DNA from: Oceanobacillus chungangensis
GTDB lineage: Bacteria; Bacillota; Bacilli; Bacillales; Amphibacillaceae
Assembly: GCF_003369565.1 (NCBI RefSeq)
Contig: NZ_PIOD01000002.1
Span: 62,001-126,000 of the forward strand
Direction of reading: 5' to 3'
DNA: 64,000 nucleotides
This document shows, one piece after another, positions 56,784 to 64,000 of the stretch (positions within the stretch are counted from its first letter, which is position 1; every line of letters starts with the position of its first letter). The notes below the pieces were generated by a model. The model saw only the letters and a list, made by a program, of their open reading frames with translations, searched no databases and was not told the DNA's origin. Position numbers and translations under genes: made by a program.

Positions 56784-58364
56784 TTAGAAATTTCCGCTTC
56801 CGGCCAACTTAGTAAATAACCATTCCTGGAAGCTTGGTACGACCTCAAGCTCGAAATATTCCATGGTTCCTTGTGCGCCCATCTCTCCAAGATCTTTTAC
56901 ATTATCCTCAGCAGGCATTTCTACCTTATCGATCGTTTTTCCTTCCACATTTGCATGAAGGGCAAACATATCTTGCGAAATATCTGGGCTTTCAATAGAG
57001 AAGCTGTTTTCTGAACTCATTTGATCCTTATTATATGTTGCAGAACCATTCCAGTTTAAAGAACCAGAAGTAGCTGATTCCTCAAATGTGAAGATACGTT
57101 CAAAATCACGAGTACCATCAGTTAATGTTTCGGTTCCGTCATAAGCAAGGGTAAATTCATCCGCTGTTAAGCTAATCTTATCTGATGCCTTATTATCTTC
57201 CCAAGTTAGGTTACCAGCAATATTAACAACACTCTCGTTACCGGATTCAGTCAATCCAAAATCATAATCAAAGAATTGTGTCGTATCTTTAAGTAATTGT
57301 CCGCCTTTTACAGAGAATGTAACTAATTCTTCTGCAGAAGGTCCCATTTCAATTGCTAAATCACGTTGTACGATTAAATCGTTTTCTACCCAAATTGTAG
57401 AGTTAAATCCATTAGGAATCTGTAAATCTGCTAGGCCATCTTTTGCTTCAGCAATACCTGTTTCAAAGTCTGATAGTAATTGATCAATTTCGGGATCAAC
57501 TGCTGCAGTTCCACCTAATTGCAGTCCTGCTTGTTTACGGATTAAATCCTTCAATTTATCGTCTTTTTCCATTTTATCAAATACAGCTGTTAAAATCTCT
57601 TTAACTTGCTTTTCAGTGAGCTGCATGCTAATTTTCTCGGCATTGATTGATTCTCCATTTACTTCCACTGTTTCATCTTCAGTAGTAAATGCATCTTCTG
57701 GTAATTGATCATAAATCATTTTTCCATATTCTTCTTTAAAATATTCTCTATCCTCTTCAGATAGACCACCATTACCTTCGAAAATACTATCTAATTCCAA
57801 TGTTTCTTCACCAGTAAATGATACTGGGTCTAATTCATAAAGCAGGGGACCTAAATCTGCATCTTTTAATTGAATCACTTCTTCAACAAAAGGTAAGCTA
57901 AGCATTAACTTCTCGTTTGTAAATGACAGATTCACGTCATTTACTTCAATTCCACCAATCGATGCTGCGATATCGGTTGAAATTTGCTTGTTTTCCATAT
58001 CGGTTGCAGCTGTAATTGTAAGATTCGAGTTATTAATAATTTGTGATGGATCAACTCCACCATATGCTGCTTCTGTTGAAGGAACATTATACTCACCCGA
58101 AAGGTCTACTTTTGATTCTGTTGCATTTTCTTTAGAATGTTCATACCAATCTAGTTCAGGTTCATATCTTTCTTCTACCTTATCAATCATGAAATCTGTT
58201 GATTTTTTTTCTGCTAGAAAATAAGATTCTTTCAGGGATAAATTATTGAGCATGAATGCTGCAACTGCGCCCCCAATTGCTAATACTGCAATAATTGTAA
58301 TGGCGATAATTCCTTTTGAGACTCCTTTTTTCTTATTACTCCCATCATTCGTTGTTTCGTTCAC
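56784..58364 (-). CDS. Membrane-anchored 526-residue protein heading the ABC unit
   Basis: Not confidently assigned to a family. Start GTG 58364 with GAGGGG nine bases ahead. Lys-rich cytoplasmic N-terminus (1-16), one transmembrane helix (about 18-40), then about 485 residues outside the membrane, acidic and with no cysteine seen. The body looks like beta-rich repeated segments with short helices, somewhat like lipoprotein or LolA-like domains, but that is impression only. It lies 50 bases upstream of the two ABC-2 permeases and ATPase in the same direction, so it is probably an accessory or substrate-binding partner of that exporter. Confidence 0.8.
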   Translation of the reverse strand: MNETTNDGSNKKKGVSKGIIAITIIAVLAIGGAVAAFMLNNLSLKESYFLAEKKSTDFMIDKVEERYEPELDWYEHSKENATESKVDLSGEYNVPSTEAAYGGVDPSQIINNSNLTITAATDMENKQISTDIAASIGGIEVNDVNLSFTNEKLMLSLPFVEEVIQLKDADLGPLLYELDPVSFTGEETLELDSIFEGNGGLSEEDREYFKEEYGKMIYDQLPEDAFTTEDETVEVNGESINAEKISMQLTEKQVKEILTAVFDKMEKDDKLKDLIRKQAGLQLGGTAAVDPEIDQLLSDFETGIAEAKDGLADLQIPNGFNSTIWVENDLIVQRDLAIEMGPSAEELVTFSVKGGQLLKDTTQFFDYDFGLTESGNESVVNIAGNLTWEDNKASDKISLTADEFTLAYDGTETLTDGTRDFERIFTFEESATSGSLNWNGSATYNKDQMSSENSFSIESPDISQDMFALHANVEGKTIDKVEMPAEDNVKDLGEMGAQGTMEYFELEVVPSFQEWLFTKLAGSGNF

Positions 58365-58390
58365 GAACTATTCCCCTCTCAATTGATCTT

Positions 58391-58479
58391 ATACCAACAT
58401 GTTTACTGTAAGACTTAAGTTGGTATCCTTATGTTTTATACCATTTAATGGAAGGGTAGTCAAACAAAACTAAATGGTA
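58391..58479 (-). promoter_or_regulatory. Two sets of inverted repeats upstream of the 526-residue protein gene
   Basis: ATACCAAC (58391-58398) with GTTGGTAT (58419-58426), and TACCATTTA (58439-58447) with TAAATGGTA (58471-58479), all perfect. They lie 27-115 bases upstream of the start. No consensus SigA promoter was recognised among them. Operator function is a guess. Confidence 0.4.
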
Positions 58480-58739
58480 GTTGCTACAATAATGAGTCTA
58501 AAGTAACGGTAATGTCTTTAATTTAAGATTTTAAAGTAAGTATATTTACCTAGTTAAATGGGGATTTGTGTAAAAAATTACGTCCTGTTTTAAGAAAATT
58601 TCCTCTTTATTATAATTTATAGGTATTAATCATTATTTTTCTTAATAATTTGACTGGAGGCTTATGTTGGAAAAATAGGCGGAAAATTATTAAAAAACGG
58701 ATAATAGGATAATGTTGTACTACCGCTGTGGTAATAAAC

Positions 58740-58775
58740 CGCTTCATCGAAAGCAGTCGTTGTTTCGATGAAGCG
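58740..58775 (-). terminator. Probable terminator of sspI
   Basis: CGCTTCATCGAAA (58740-58752) pairs perfectly with TTTCGATGAAGCG (58763-58775). It lies 60 bases past the sspI stop on the minus strand; the 3' T-tract is poor. The rest of the 470-base gap to 58364 holds the inverted repeats listed separately and AT-rich sequence. Confidence 0.65.
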
Positions 58776-58834
58776 ATGCAATTGGATATCAATCAGTAGC
58801 ATGTAATTCAAGTATTGTACAGTAAAAGAGCTTT

Positions 58835-59053
58835 CTACATTGTTGCTTGCTTTACGCCTTGTTCTAGTGCTGTTACCATTTCTCTTTTATCTTCTTCGGT
58901 TGATTGATTCCAAATTAGTTCAAACAAGTAGCCGAGACCTGGGAGCATCTTTTCTTCCCCAGCCTGAATTGCATCGACAATCGTTGCCTCTAATTGTGCT
59001 TGGTCATTTGTAGAAATATTATGCAGGATCGCTTTACGAATATTTAAGTTCAT
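58835..59053 (-). CDS. sspI: SspI, small acid-soluble spore protein I
   Basis: A minor small acid-soluble protein of the spore core, 72 residues (B. subtilis SspI 71). The core [21 protein letters not shown] is the family signature. ATG 59053 is chosen, six to seven bases past GAGGAGG; the ATG one codon earlier is nearer. In B. subtilis sspI is SigG-dependent in the forespore. It lies next to ysgA, divergently, as in B. subtilis. Confidence 0.93.
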   Translation of the reverse strand: MNLNIRKAILHNISTNDQAQLEATIVDAIQAGEEKMLPGLGYLFELIWNQSTEEDKREMVTALEQGVKQATM

Positions 59054-59149
59054 CATTATCCTCCTCATCTTCGTGCTTTACGGATAGTTTGACCAACCAC
59101 TACTAAAATATGTATGATAATAGTAGTAAAAATGACAAGGATGGAATAT

Positions 59150-59887
59150 ATGATTACATCAATAAAGAATGAACGAGTAAAAGCATGGAAGAAGCTACAC
59201 AATCGCAAAGAACGAAACAATACAAAAACCTTTCTAATAGAAGGCTTTCATTTATTAGATGAAGCTTGGAAAAGCGACTGGGTAATTCGAGAAATCATTG
59301 CAGAAGAAGCCGTGGAGCTGCCGAATTGGTGTCAGGACTATGAAGTTGAACGGGTAAGTGCTCTTGTATTTGAGCAGATTACCCAAACACAAACGCCTCA
59401 AGGTGTTGCTGCTGTACTAGAAATGAAAGAGGAGTTTAAACGAAAAGGGAAATATTTGCTCTTAATTGATTCGGTCCAAGATCCAGGAAATCTAGGGACG
59501 ATGATTCGAACCGCCGATGCTGCTGGAATGGACGGAATAGTCCTTGGTCATGGTACGGTTGATGTTTATAATGATAAAGTCATTCGCTCTACCCAAGGTT
59601 CAATTTTCCATCTCCCGATTTATCAGGCAAACCTAATCGATGAAGTTACAGTATTGAAACAAGATGGCTTTAAAATATGGGCAACTGCTTTACAGCATGC
59701 AAAAAAATACAATGAAATTGCAATCGACGAAAAAGTAGCGTTAATCTTAGGAAATGAAGGAGCAGGAGTGAAGCAGGAACTCATTGATGCAGCAGATGAA
59801 ATTGTCACGATTCCGATTTACGGAAAGGCAGAATCATTAAATGTCAGCATCGCTGCAGGGATTTTAATGTACTATCTGAAAAGATAA
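59150..59887 (+). CDS. ysgA: YsgA, TrmH/SpoU-family rRNA/tRNA methyltransferase
   Basis: A SPOUT-fold 2'-O-methyltransferase of 245 residues. An N-terminal L30e-like substrate-binding domain (about 1-85) is followed by the trefoil-knot catalytic domain: LIDSVQDPGNLGTMIRTADAAG (motif 1), LILGNEGAGV (motif 2) and IPIYGKAESLNVSIAAGI (motif 3). ATG 59150 with AAGGATGG upstream is preferred over frames starting further upstream. The target RNA is not known from sequence. It ends just before the pheS promoter. Confidence 0.9.
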   Translation: MITSIKNERVKAWKKLHNRKERNNTKTFLIEGFHLLDEAWKSDWVIREIIAEEAVELPNWCQDYEVERVSALVFEQITQTQTPQGVAAVLEMKEEFKRKGKYLLLIDSVQDPGNLGTMIRTADAAGMDGIVLGHGTVDVYNDKVIRSTQGSIFHLPIYQANLIDEVTVLKQDGFKIWATALQHAKKYNEIAIDEKVALILGNEGAGVKQELIDAADEIVTIPIYGKAESLNVSIAAGILMYYLKR

Positions 59888-59888
59888 G

Positions 59889-59917
59889 TTGCAACAATAC
59901 CGTAAATTACTTATAAT
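59889..59917 (+). promoter_or_regulatory. SigA promoter of pheS-pheT
   Basis: TTGCAA (59889-59894), a 17-base spacer and TATAAT (59912-59917). It begins two bases after the ysgA stop and leads into the T-box. Confidence 0.85.
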
Positions 59918-59924
59918 GAACTTA

Positions 59925-60205
59925 ATATTAAAGTAAATAAAAAAGCGTTGAACGAGCAGGATAGCATTTACGAGCGATAAAGGGAGGAAATGTCTTGGAC
60001 TGAGAGCATTTCCATCGTATTAATTGCTATTGTTTCACTCAGGAGCTGGCACTTGGACCTCATATTACGTGAGTAAAGGTGTTCCGGATGTAAATCCGTT
60101 ATCAGGTTTAAGTTGGACAAAAAGGGCAGAAGTGCCCCAACTGTCAACAAGGGTGGTACCGCGAAATCAAAGCCTCGTCCCTTTTTTAGGGAGGGGGCTT
60201 TTTTT
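59925..60205 (+). promoter_or_regulatory. T-box riboswitch controlling pheS-pheT (tRNA-Phe sensing)
   Basis: Consensus T-box AGGGTGGTACCGCG lies at 60150-60163. It is followed by a terminator (AAGCCTCGTCCCT with AGGGAGGGGGCTT, about 60169-60201) and a T-run. A TTC triplet at 60034-60036, before ACTCAGGAGC in the expected Stem I position, is the candidate Phe specifier. Confidence 0.93.
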
Positions 60206-60430
60206 GTAGTTAAGAAAGTATTAATAATTATTTCTTACTACATAAGTGGGGCCTACAAGATGTAGGTCAATTCGGTGTTACGACAAAGGTTTTCGATGGG
60301 GCGAGTAACCGCAGTCCCAAAGGTTTTAAGGTGGGGCGAGTAACCGCAGTCCCAGGACGCCCTAGTTTTTAACCGAACTTCCCCTAAGGCTTTCACCGAA
60401 AGGCTTGGTTAAACCTTAGTTTTCTAATAC
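60206..60430 (+). repeat. Family A long copy with internal tandem duplication
   Basis: Hairpin 1 (GTAGTTAAGAAAGTA / TTTCTTACTAC), an internal segment bounded by GTGGGG and CTTCCCC, and hairpin 2 (CTAAGG...CCTTAG), then TTTTCTAATAC. Within the internal segment a unit of about 34 bases is duplicated in tandem (60285-60318 and 60319-60353). It starts at the T-run of the T-box terminator and ends five bases before the pheS ribosome site. Confidence 0.88.
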
Positions 60431-60444
60431 TTTTAGGAGGTTAA

Positions 60445-61485
60445 ATGTCGATGAAAGAGCAATTAGAAGCAATTCAGGTCGAGGCATTGGAGAAAATAGC
60501 TGGAACTGATGAAATCAAAACACTTCAAGAAGTCCGTGTTGCATATTTAGGTAAAAAAGGCTCCTTAACAGGTGTGCTAAAAGGAATGGGTAAGCTTTCT
60601 AAGGAGGAACGCCCCGTTATTGGTGAAATTGCTAATAAAGTGCGTGATGCAATCACTGCTGCGTTAGATGAAAAGAATGAAAAGCTTGAGCAAAAAGCTT
60701 TAGAAAAGCAATTAGAGGCTGAGGCAATTGACGTTACATTGCCAGGTAAACCAGTTAACCAAGGTGGACCTCATTTATTAACGAGCATCGTGGAGGAAAT
60801 TGAGGATTTATTTACCGGTATGGGCTATGAAGTACGAGAGGGTCCTGAGGTTGAAACGGACTATTTTAACTTTGAAGCATTAAACCTACCGAAAGATCAT
60901 CCAGCACGTGATATGCAGGATACGTTTTACATTACGAATGAATTATTAATGCGTACCCATACATCACCAGTGCAAGCACGAACAATGCAGGAATATCAGG
61001 GTGGAAAGTCATTCAAGATGATTTGCCCAGGTAAGGTGTATCGTCGTGATAATGATGATGCAACACATTCCCACCAATTCACACAAATTGAAGGATTATA
61101 TGTAGACAAAAATGTGCGCATGAGTGATTTAAAAGGAACACTGGATGTATTTGCGAAGAAAATGTTTGGTGAAGATCGTGAAATTCGTCTACGCCCAAGC
61201 TTCTTCCCATTCACAGAGCCATCCGTTGAAATGGATATTTCTTGCAAGGTTTGCAAAGGCGCGGGCTGCTCTGTTTGTAAAGGAACAGGCTGGATCGAAA
61301 TTCTCGGTGGAGGAATGGTTCACCCACGCGTATTAGAAATGGCTGGATATGATCCGAAAGAATATTCAGGTTTTGCATTCGGTATGGGACCAGAACGAAT
61401 TGCCATGCTTAAATACGGTGTAAACGATATTCGCGCATTCTATACAAATGATAAACGATTCTTAAAGCAATACCATCAGGCATAA
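60445..61485 (+). CDS. pheS: PheS, phenylalanyl-tRNA synthetase alpha subunit
   Basis: Catalytic subunit of the (alpha-beta)2 class II enzyme, 346 residues. An N-terminal coiled coil (about 1-90) binds tRNA. Class II motifs: [19 protein letters not shown], motif 2 near [22 protein letters not shown], and motif 3 [17 protein letters not shown]. Unusually clear CxxC pairs (CKVC, CSVC; about 271-282) form a zinc-like knuckle, as in B. subtilis. ATG 60445 follows AGGAGG, and pheT begins 12 bases after the stop. Confidence 0.97.
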   Translation: MSMKEQLEAIQVEALEKIAGTDEIKTLQEVRVAYLGKKGSLTGVLKGMGKLSKEERPVIGEIANKVRDAITAALDEKNEKLEQKALEKQLEAEAIDVTLPGKPVNQGGPHLLTSIVEEIEDLFTGMGYEVREGPEVETDYFNFEALNLPKDHPARDMQDTFYITNELLMRTHTSPVQARTMQEYQGGKSFKMICPGKVYRRDNDDATHSHQFTQIEGLYVDKNVRMSDLKGTLDVFAKKMFGEDREIRLRPSFFPFTEPSVEMDISCKVCKGAGCSVCKGTGWIEILGGGMVHPRVLEMAGYDPKEYSGFAFGMGPERIAMLKYGVNDIRAFYTNDKRFLKQYHQA

Positions 61486-61497
61486 GGAGGTAGAAAA

Positions 61498-63927
61498 GTG
61501 TTAGTATCCTATAATTGGTTAAAAAACTATGTAGATTTAGGAGAGATTACTCCCGAACAATTAGCAGAAAAAATTACGAAGTCTGGAATTGAAGTTGATC
61601 ATGTAACGTATATTGCTGAAAAAAGCACAAATGTAGTGGTTGGATATGTTGCCTCATGTGAGAAGCATCCAGATGCAGATAAATTAAATGTTTGTCAGGT
61701 CGACGTGGGTGAAGAAACATTGCAAATCGTTTGTGGTGCACCAAATGTAGCGAAGGGCCAAAAGGTAGCGGTAGCATTGCCAGGCGCAAGTCTTCCGGGG
61801 GATATAAAAATTAAAAAAGTGAAGCTTCGCGGTGTTGAATCAAACGGGATGATTTGCTCTCTGAAGGAATTAGGTCTTGATCCAAACTATATTCCTACAG
61901 ACGTTGCCGATGGAATCTTCGTTTTCCCTGAAGAAACAGTTGTTGGTGAAAGTGTAACGTCATTACTAAATCTAGACGATGCTGTCTTGGAATTCGACTT
62001 AACTCCAAATCGAGCAGATGCATTAAGCATGCTTGGCGTTGCTTATGAAGTGGCGGCTATTTTAGATCAGCCAATTACGTTGCCCGATGAAACGTTAAAC
62101 ATTACCAGCAAGGAATCTGCACATGATGTTATTTCAGTTGAAGTAGAAGCAGAGGACTTAAATCCATATTACGGCGCATTTCTAATTAAAGATGTGGAAA
62201 TTAAAGCATCACCATTATGGATGCGAAATTATTTGATGGCTGCAGGAATCCGTCCCATCAATAATGTAGTTGATATTACAAATTATGTTTTATTAGAATA
62301 TGGCCAACCGTTGCATGCATTCGATTATGATCGATTTGCATCGGATAAAATTGTTGTTCGATGTGCAGTTGATGGAGAGAAAATCACAACATTGGATGAC
62401 CAGGAAAGAACACTAGCAGCAGAAACGTTAGTTATTACAAATGGCAAGGAAGCAACCGCAATTGCTGGTGTAATGGGTGGTGCGAACTCAGAAGTAGTCG
62501 GCGAGACAAAGAATGTCTTACTGGAGGCCGCATACTTTAACGGAGCTTCGATTCGAAAAACAGTGAAAGCGACAGGATTAAGAAGTGAAGCAAGTACAAG
62601 ATATGAAAAAGGGATTGATCCGAATCGTGTGAGACGTGCAGGAATCCGTGCTTGTAATCTACTACAACAATATGCTAGTGGTACCGTTTTAGCTGATGTT
62701 GTTGAATTTGATGCACTTGACCGTTCTGAAAGCATAGTGGAAGTGAATACCAATCGAGTAAATGAACGATTAGGTACTGAAATTGATGCACCAACAATTG
62801 CAGCAATTTTAAATCGGCTTGACTTTACATTTGATCAAGCTGGGGATGATTTCACAGTCCATGTACCTACACGTCGAGGAGATATTACAATCTTCGAGGA
62901 TATGCTCGAAGAAATTGCGCGAATTTATGGTTATGATCATTTGCCGTATACACTTCCAGTAGGTGTTGCACAATCTGGTGGACTGACAGGAAGACAGGCA
63001 TTAAAACGAATGGTGAAAAACTATTTACAAGGTGTCGGTTTAATGGAAACAATGACCTACTCCTTAACGAATGGTGAGGACATTTCGAAATTAATAAGTC
63101 CAGAGGTGAATGAACAAAATCCTCAAGGAGTGTCCTTAGCGATGCCAATGAGTGAGGATCGTAAATATTTACGATTAAGTATTTTGCCTGAATTGCTGCA
63201 TACTCTAACATATAACCAAGCAAGAAATCAAGCAAATCTTGCATTTTACGAGGTCGGAAACGTGTTCATAAGCGATGAAGAAACATTAACGAAACAGCCA
63301 ACGGAATTATTGCGTGCTTCAGGTGCAGTAACTGGCAGATGGGTAGAGCATCCATGGCAGCAAGAAGTGAAAGATGTTGATTTCTTCGTTGTCAAAGGAA
63401 TTGTGGAAGGGCTATTCGACTTCCTGCAGATCCCAGTAACTTTTTCACCTGCGAAGCTAGCAGACATGCATCCAGGCAGAACAGCGACATTAGAAGTAGA
63501 TGGCAATATAGTTGGATTTATCGGTCAACTTCATCCGACTCTGGAAAAAGCATTGGATTTAAAAGCAACGTATGTATTTGATATAAATCTTGATGTACTG
63601 ATTAAGAAGTATGATGGAGAACCATCATTTTCTGCGATACCGAAGTATCCATCAATCGAACGGGATATTGCGTTTATTCTTGATGATACTATCCATGCAG
63701 GGGATGTGCAGGCGTTAATTAAAGAAGTCGGTGCACCACTTGTGAAGCAAGTAAAAATCTTTGATGTGTACCAAGGTGAAAATGTAGAAGATGGTAAAAA
63801 GTCAATTGCCTACAGCTTACTATATCAACACCCAGACAAGACATTGAAGGATGATGAAGTGGAAGCATCCTATCAAGAAGTTGTCGAATCCGTGAACCAA
63901 CGCTTTAACGCGTATGTTCGCTCGTGA
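61498..63927 (+). CDS. pheT: PheT, phenylalanyl-tRNA synthetase beta subunit
   Basis: An 809-residue beta subunit for tRNA binding and editing. Domains in order: OB-type tRNA-binding domain (about 40-150, with HPDADKLNVCQVDVG), B3/B4 editing domain (about 210-390, with RPINNVVDITNYVL and GVMGGANSEV), B5 domain (about 405-475), catalytic-like core (about 490-690) and C-terminal anticodon-binding FDX-ACB (about 715-809). GTG 61498 with AAGGAGG. The gene is complete; no terminator is visible in the 73 bases that remain. Confidence 0.97.
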   Translation: MLVSYNWLKNYVDLGEITPEQLAEKITKSGIEVDHVTYIAEKSTNVVVGYVASCEKHPDADKLNVCQVDVGEETLQIVCGAPNVAKGQKVAVALPGASLPGDIKIKKVKLRGVESNGMICSLKELGLDPNYIPTDVADGIFVFPEETVVGESVTSLLNLDDAVLEFDLTPNRADALSMLGVAYEVAAILDQPITLPDETLNITSKESAHDVISVEVEAEDLNPYYGAFLIKDVEIKASPLWMRNYLMAAGIRPINNVVDITNYVLLEYGQPLHAFDYDRFASDKIVVRCAVDGEKITTLDDQERTLAAETLVITNGKEATAIAGVMGGANSEVVGETKNVLLEAAYFNGASIRKTVKATGLRSEASTRYEKGIDPNRVRRAGIRACNLLQQYASGTVLADVVEFDALDRSESIVEVNTNRVNERLGTEIDAPTIAAILNRLDFTFDQAGDDFTVHVPTRRGDITIFEDMLEEIARIYGYDHLPYTLPVGVAQSGGLTGRQALKRMVKNYLQGVGLMETMTYSLTNGEDISKLISPEVNEQNPQGVSLAMPMSEDRKYLRLSILPELLHTLTYNQARNQANLAFYEVGNVFISDEETLTKQPTELLRASGAVTGRWVEHPWQQEVKDVDFFVVKGIVEGLFDFLQIPVTFSPAKLADMHPGRTATLEVDGNIVGFIGQLHPTLEKALDLKATYVFDINLDVLIKKYDGEPSFSAIPKYPSIERDIAFILDDTIHAGDVQALIKEVGAPLVKQVKIFDVYQGENVEDGKKSIAYSLLYQHPDKTLKDDEVEASYQEVVESVNQRFNAYVRS

Positions 63928-64000
63928 AAACAGGTTCTAAATAATATAGCTTAGCTTTTGGTTTATAGTTCAACGGTATAGAAATGTTGATTTTCGATAC

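Noticed and set aside
60285-60353. Direct repeats considered as a CRISPR array
   Set aside because: Only two adjacent units without spacers, and no cas genes in the window.
63928-64000. Bases after pheT
   Set aside because: Searched for a terminator or a gene start; nothing convincing in 73 bases.

Overview
The window is a low-GC, endospore-forming Firmicutes chromosome segment, most like a Bacillaceae of the Oceanobacillus/Virgibacillus/Lentibacillus type. That placement is an inference from protein resemblance and gene order; no 16S gene is present. From about 9 kb to the end, gene order follows the Bacillus subtilis ytoI-nrnA-dnaE-accDA-pfkA-pyk-citZ-icd-mdh-phoPR-polA-mutM-coaE-gapB-nrdR-dnaBI-thrS-infC-rpmI-rplT-ysdABC-sspI-pheST backbone. 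Sporulation genes (ytrH, ytrI, ytvI, ytxC, sspI) confirm a spore former.

Layout. 1-8.7 kb: an accessory type IV pilus cluster, all on the + strand: pilB (3' end only), pilT, pilC, a major pilin, pilM, pilN, a pilO-like gene, two small prepilins and a 619-residue PilX-like protein with a bactofilin-like region. 9-13 kb: ytoI, ytpI, nrnA, ytrI, ytrH. 13-24 kb: dnaE, malic enzyme, a FadR-type regulator, accD-accA, pfkA-pyk. 24-32 kb: fxsA, ytvI, the citZ-icd-mdh TCA block, phoP-phoR. 32-43 kb: polA-mutM-coaE, gapB, nrdR-dnaB-dnaI, ytxC. 43-49 kb: T-box-controlled thrS, a SAM methyltransferase, the L20-leader-controlled infC-rpmI-rplT operon, ysdA. 49-59 kb: ysdB, dut and ysdC, then a minus-strand accessory block (lytic transglycosylase; a four-gene unit of two ABC-2 permeases, an ATPase and a membrane-anchored 526-residue protein), then sspI. 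59-64 kb: ysgA and T-box-controlled pheS-pheT.

Central carbon metabolism is well represented: glycolysis (pfkA, pyk), gluconeogenesis (gapB with two CcpN-type boxes in inverted orientation), malate to pyruvate (malic enzyme with a FadR-like palindrome at its promoter), the first fatty-acid step (accDA) and the citrate branch of the TCA cycle. Replication and repair (dnaE, polA, mutM, dnaB, dnaI, nrdR) and translation (thrS, pheST, infC, rpmI, rplT) make up most of the rest.

The intergenic regions are unusually rich in dispersed repeats. I can distinguish four families. Family A is a two-hairpin REP/MITE-like element with at least nine copies, often directly after a terminator U-tract and before the next gene. 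Family B has GAAAATACAC-type terminal inverted repeats. Family C is long and composite. Family D is a single element with short inverted ends. No tRNA, rRNA, CRISPR array or intact insertion sequence was seen. The least ordinary items are the pilus cluster with its PilX-like protein, the family A repeats, the FadR-like operator, the YtoI promoter dyad, a PhoR lacking its extracytoplasmic domain, and the ABC/526-residue unit.
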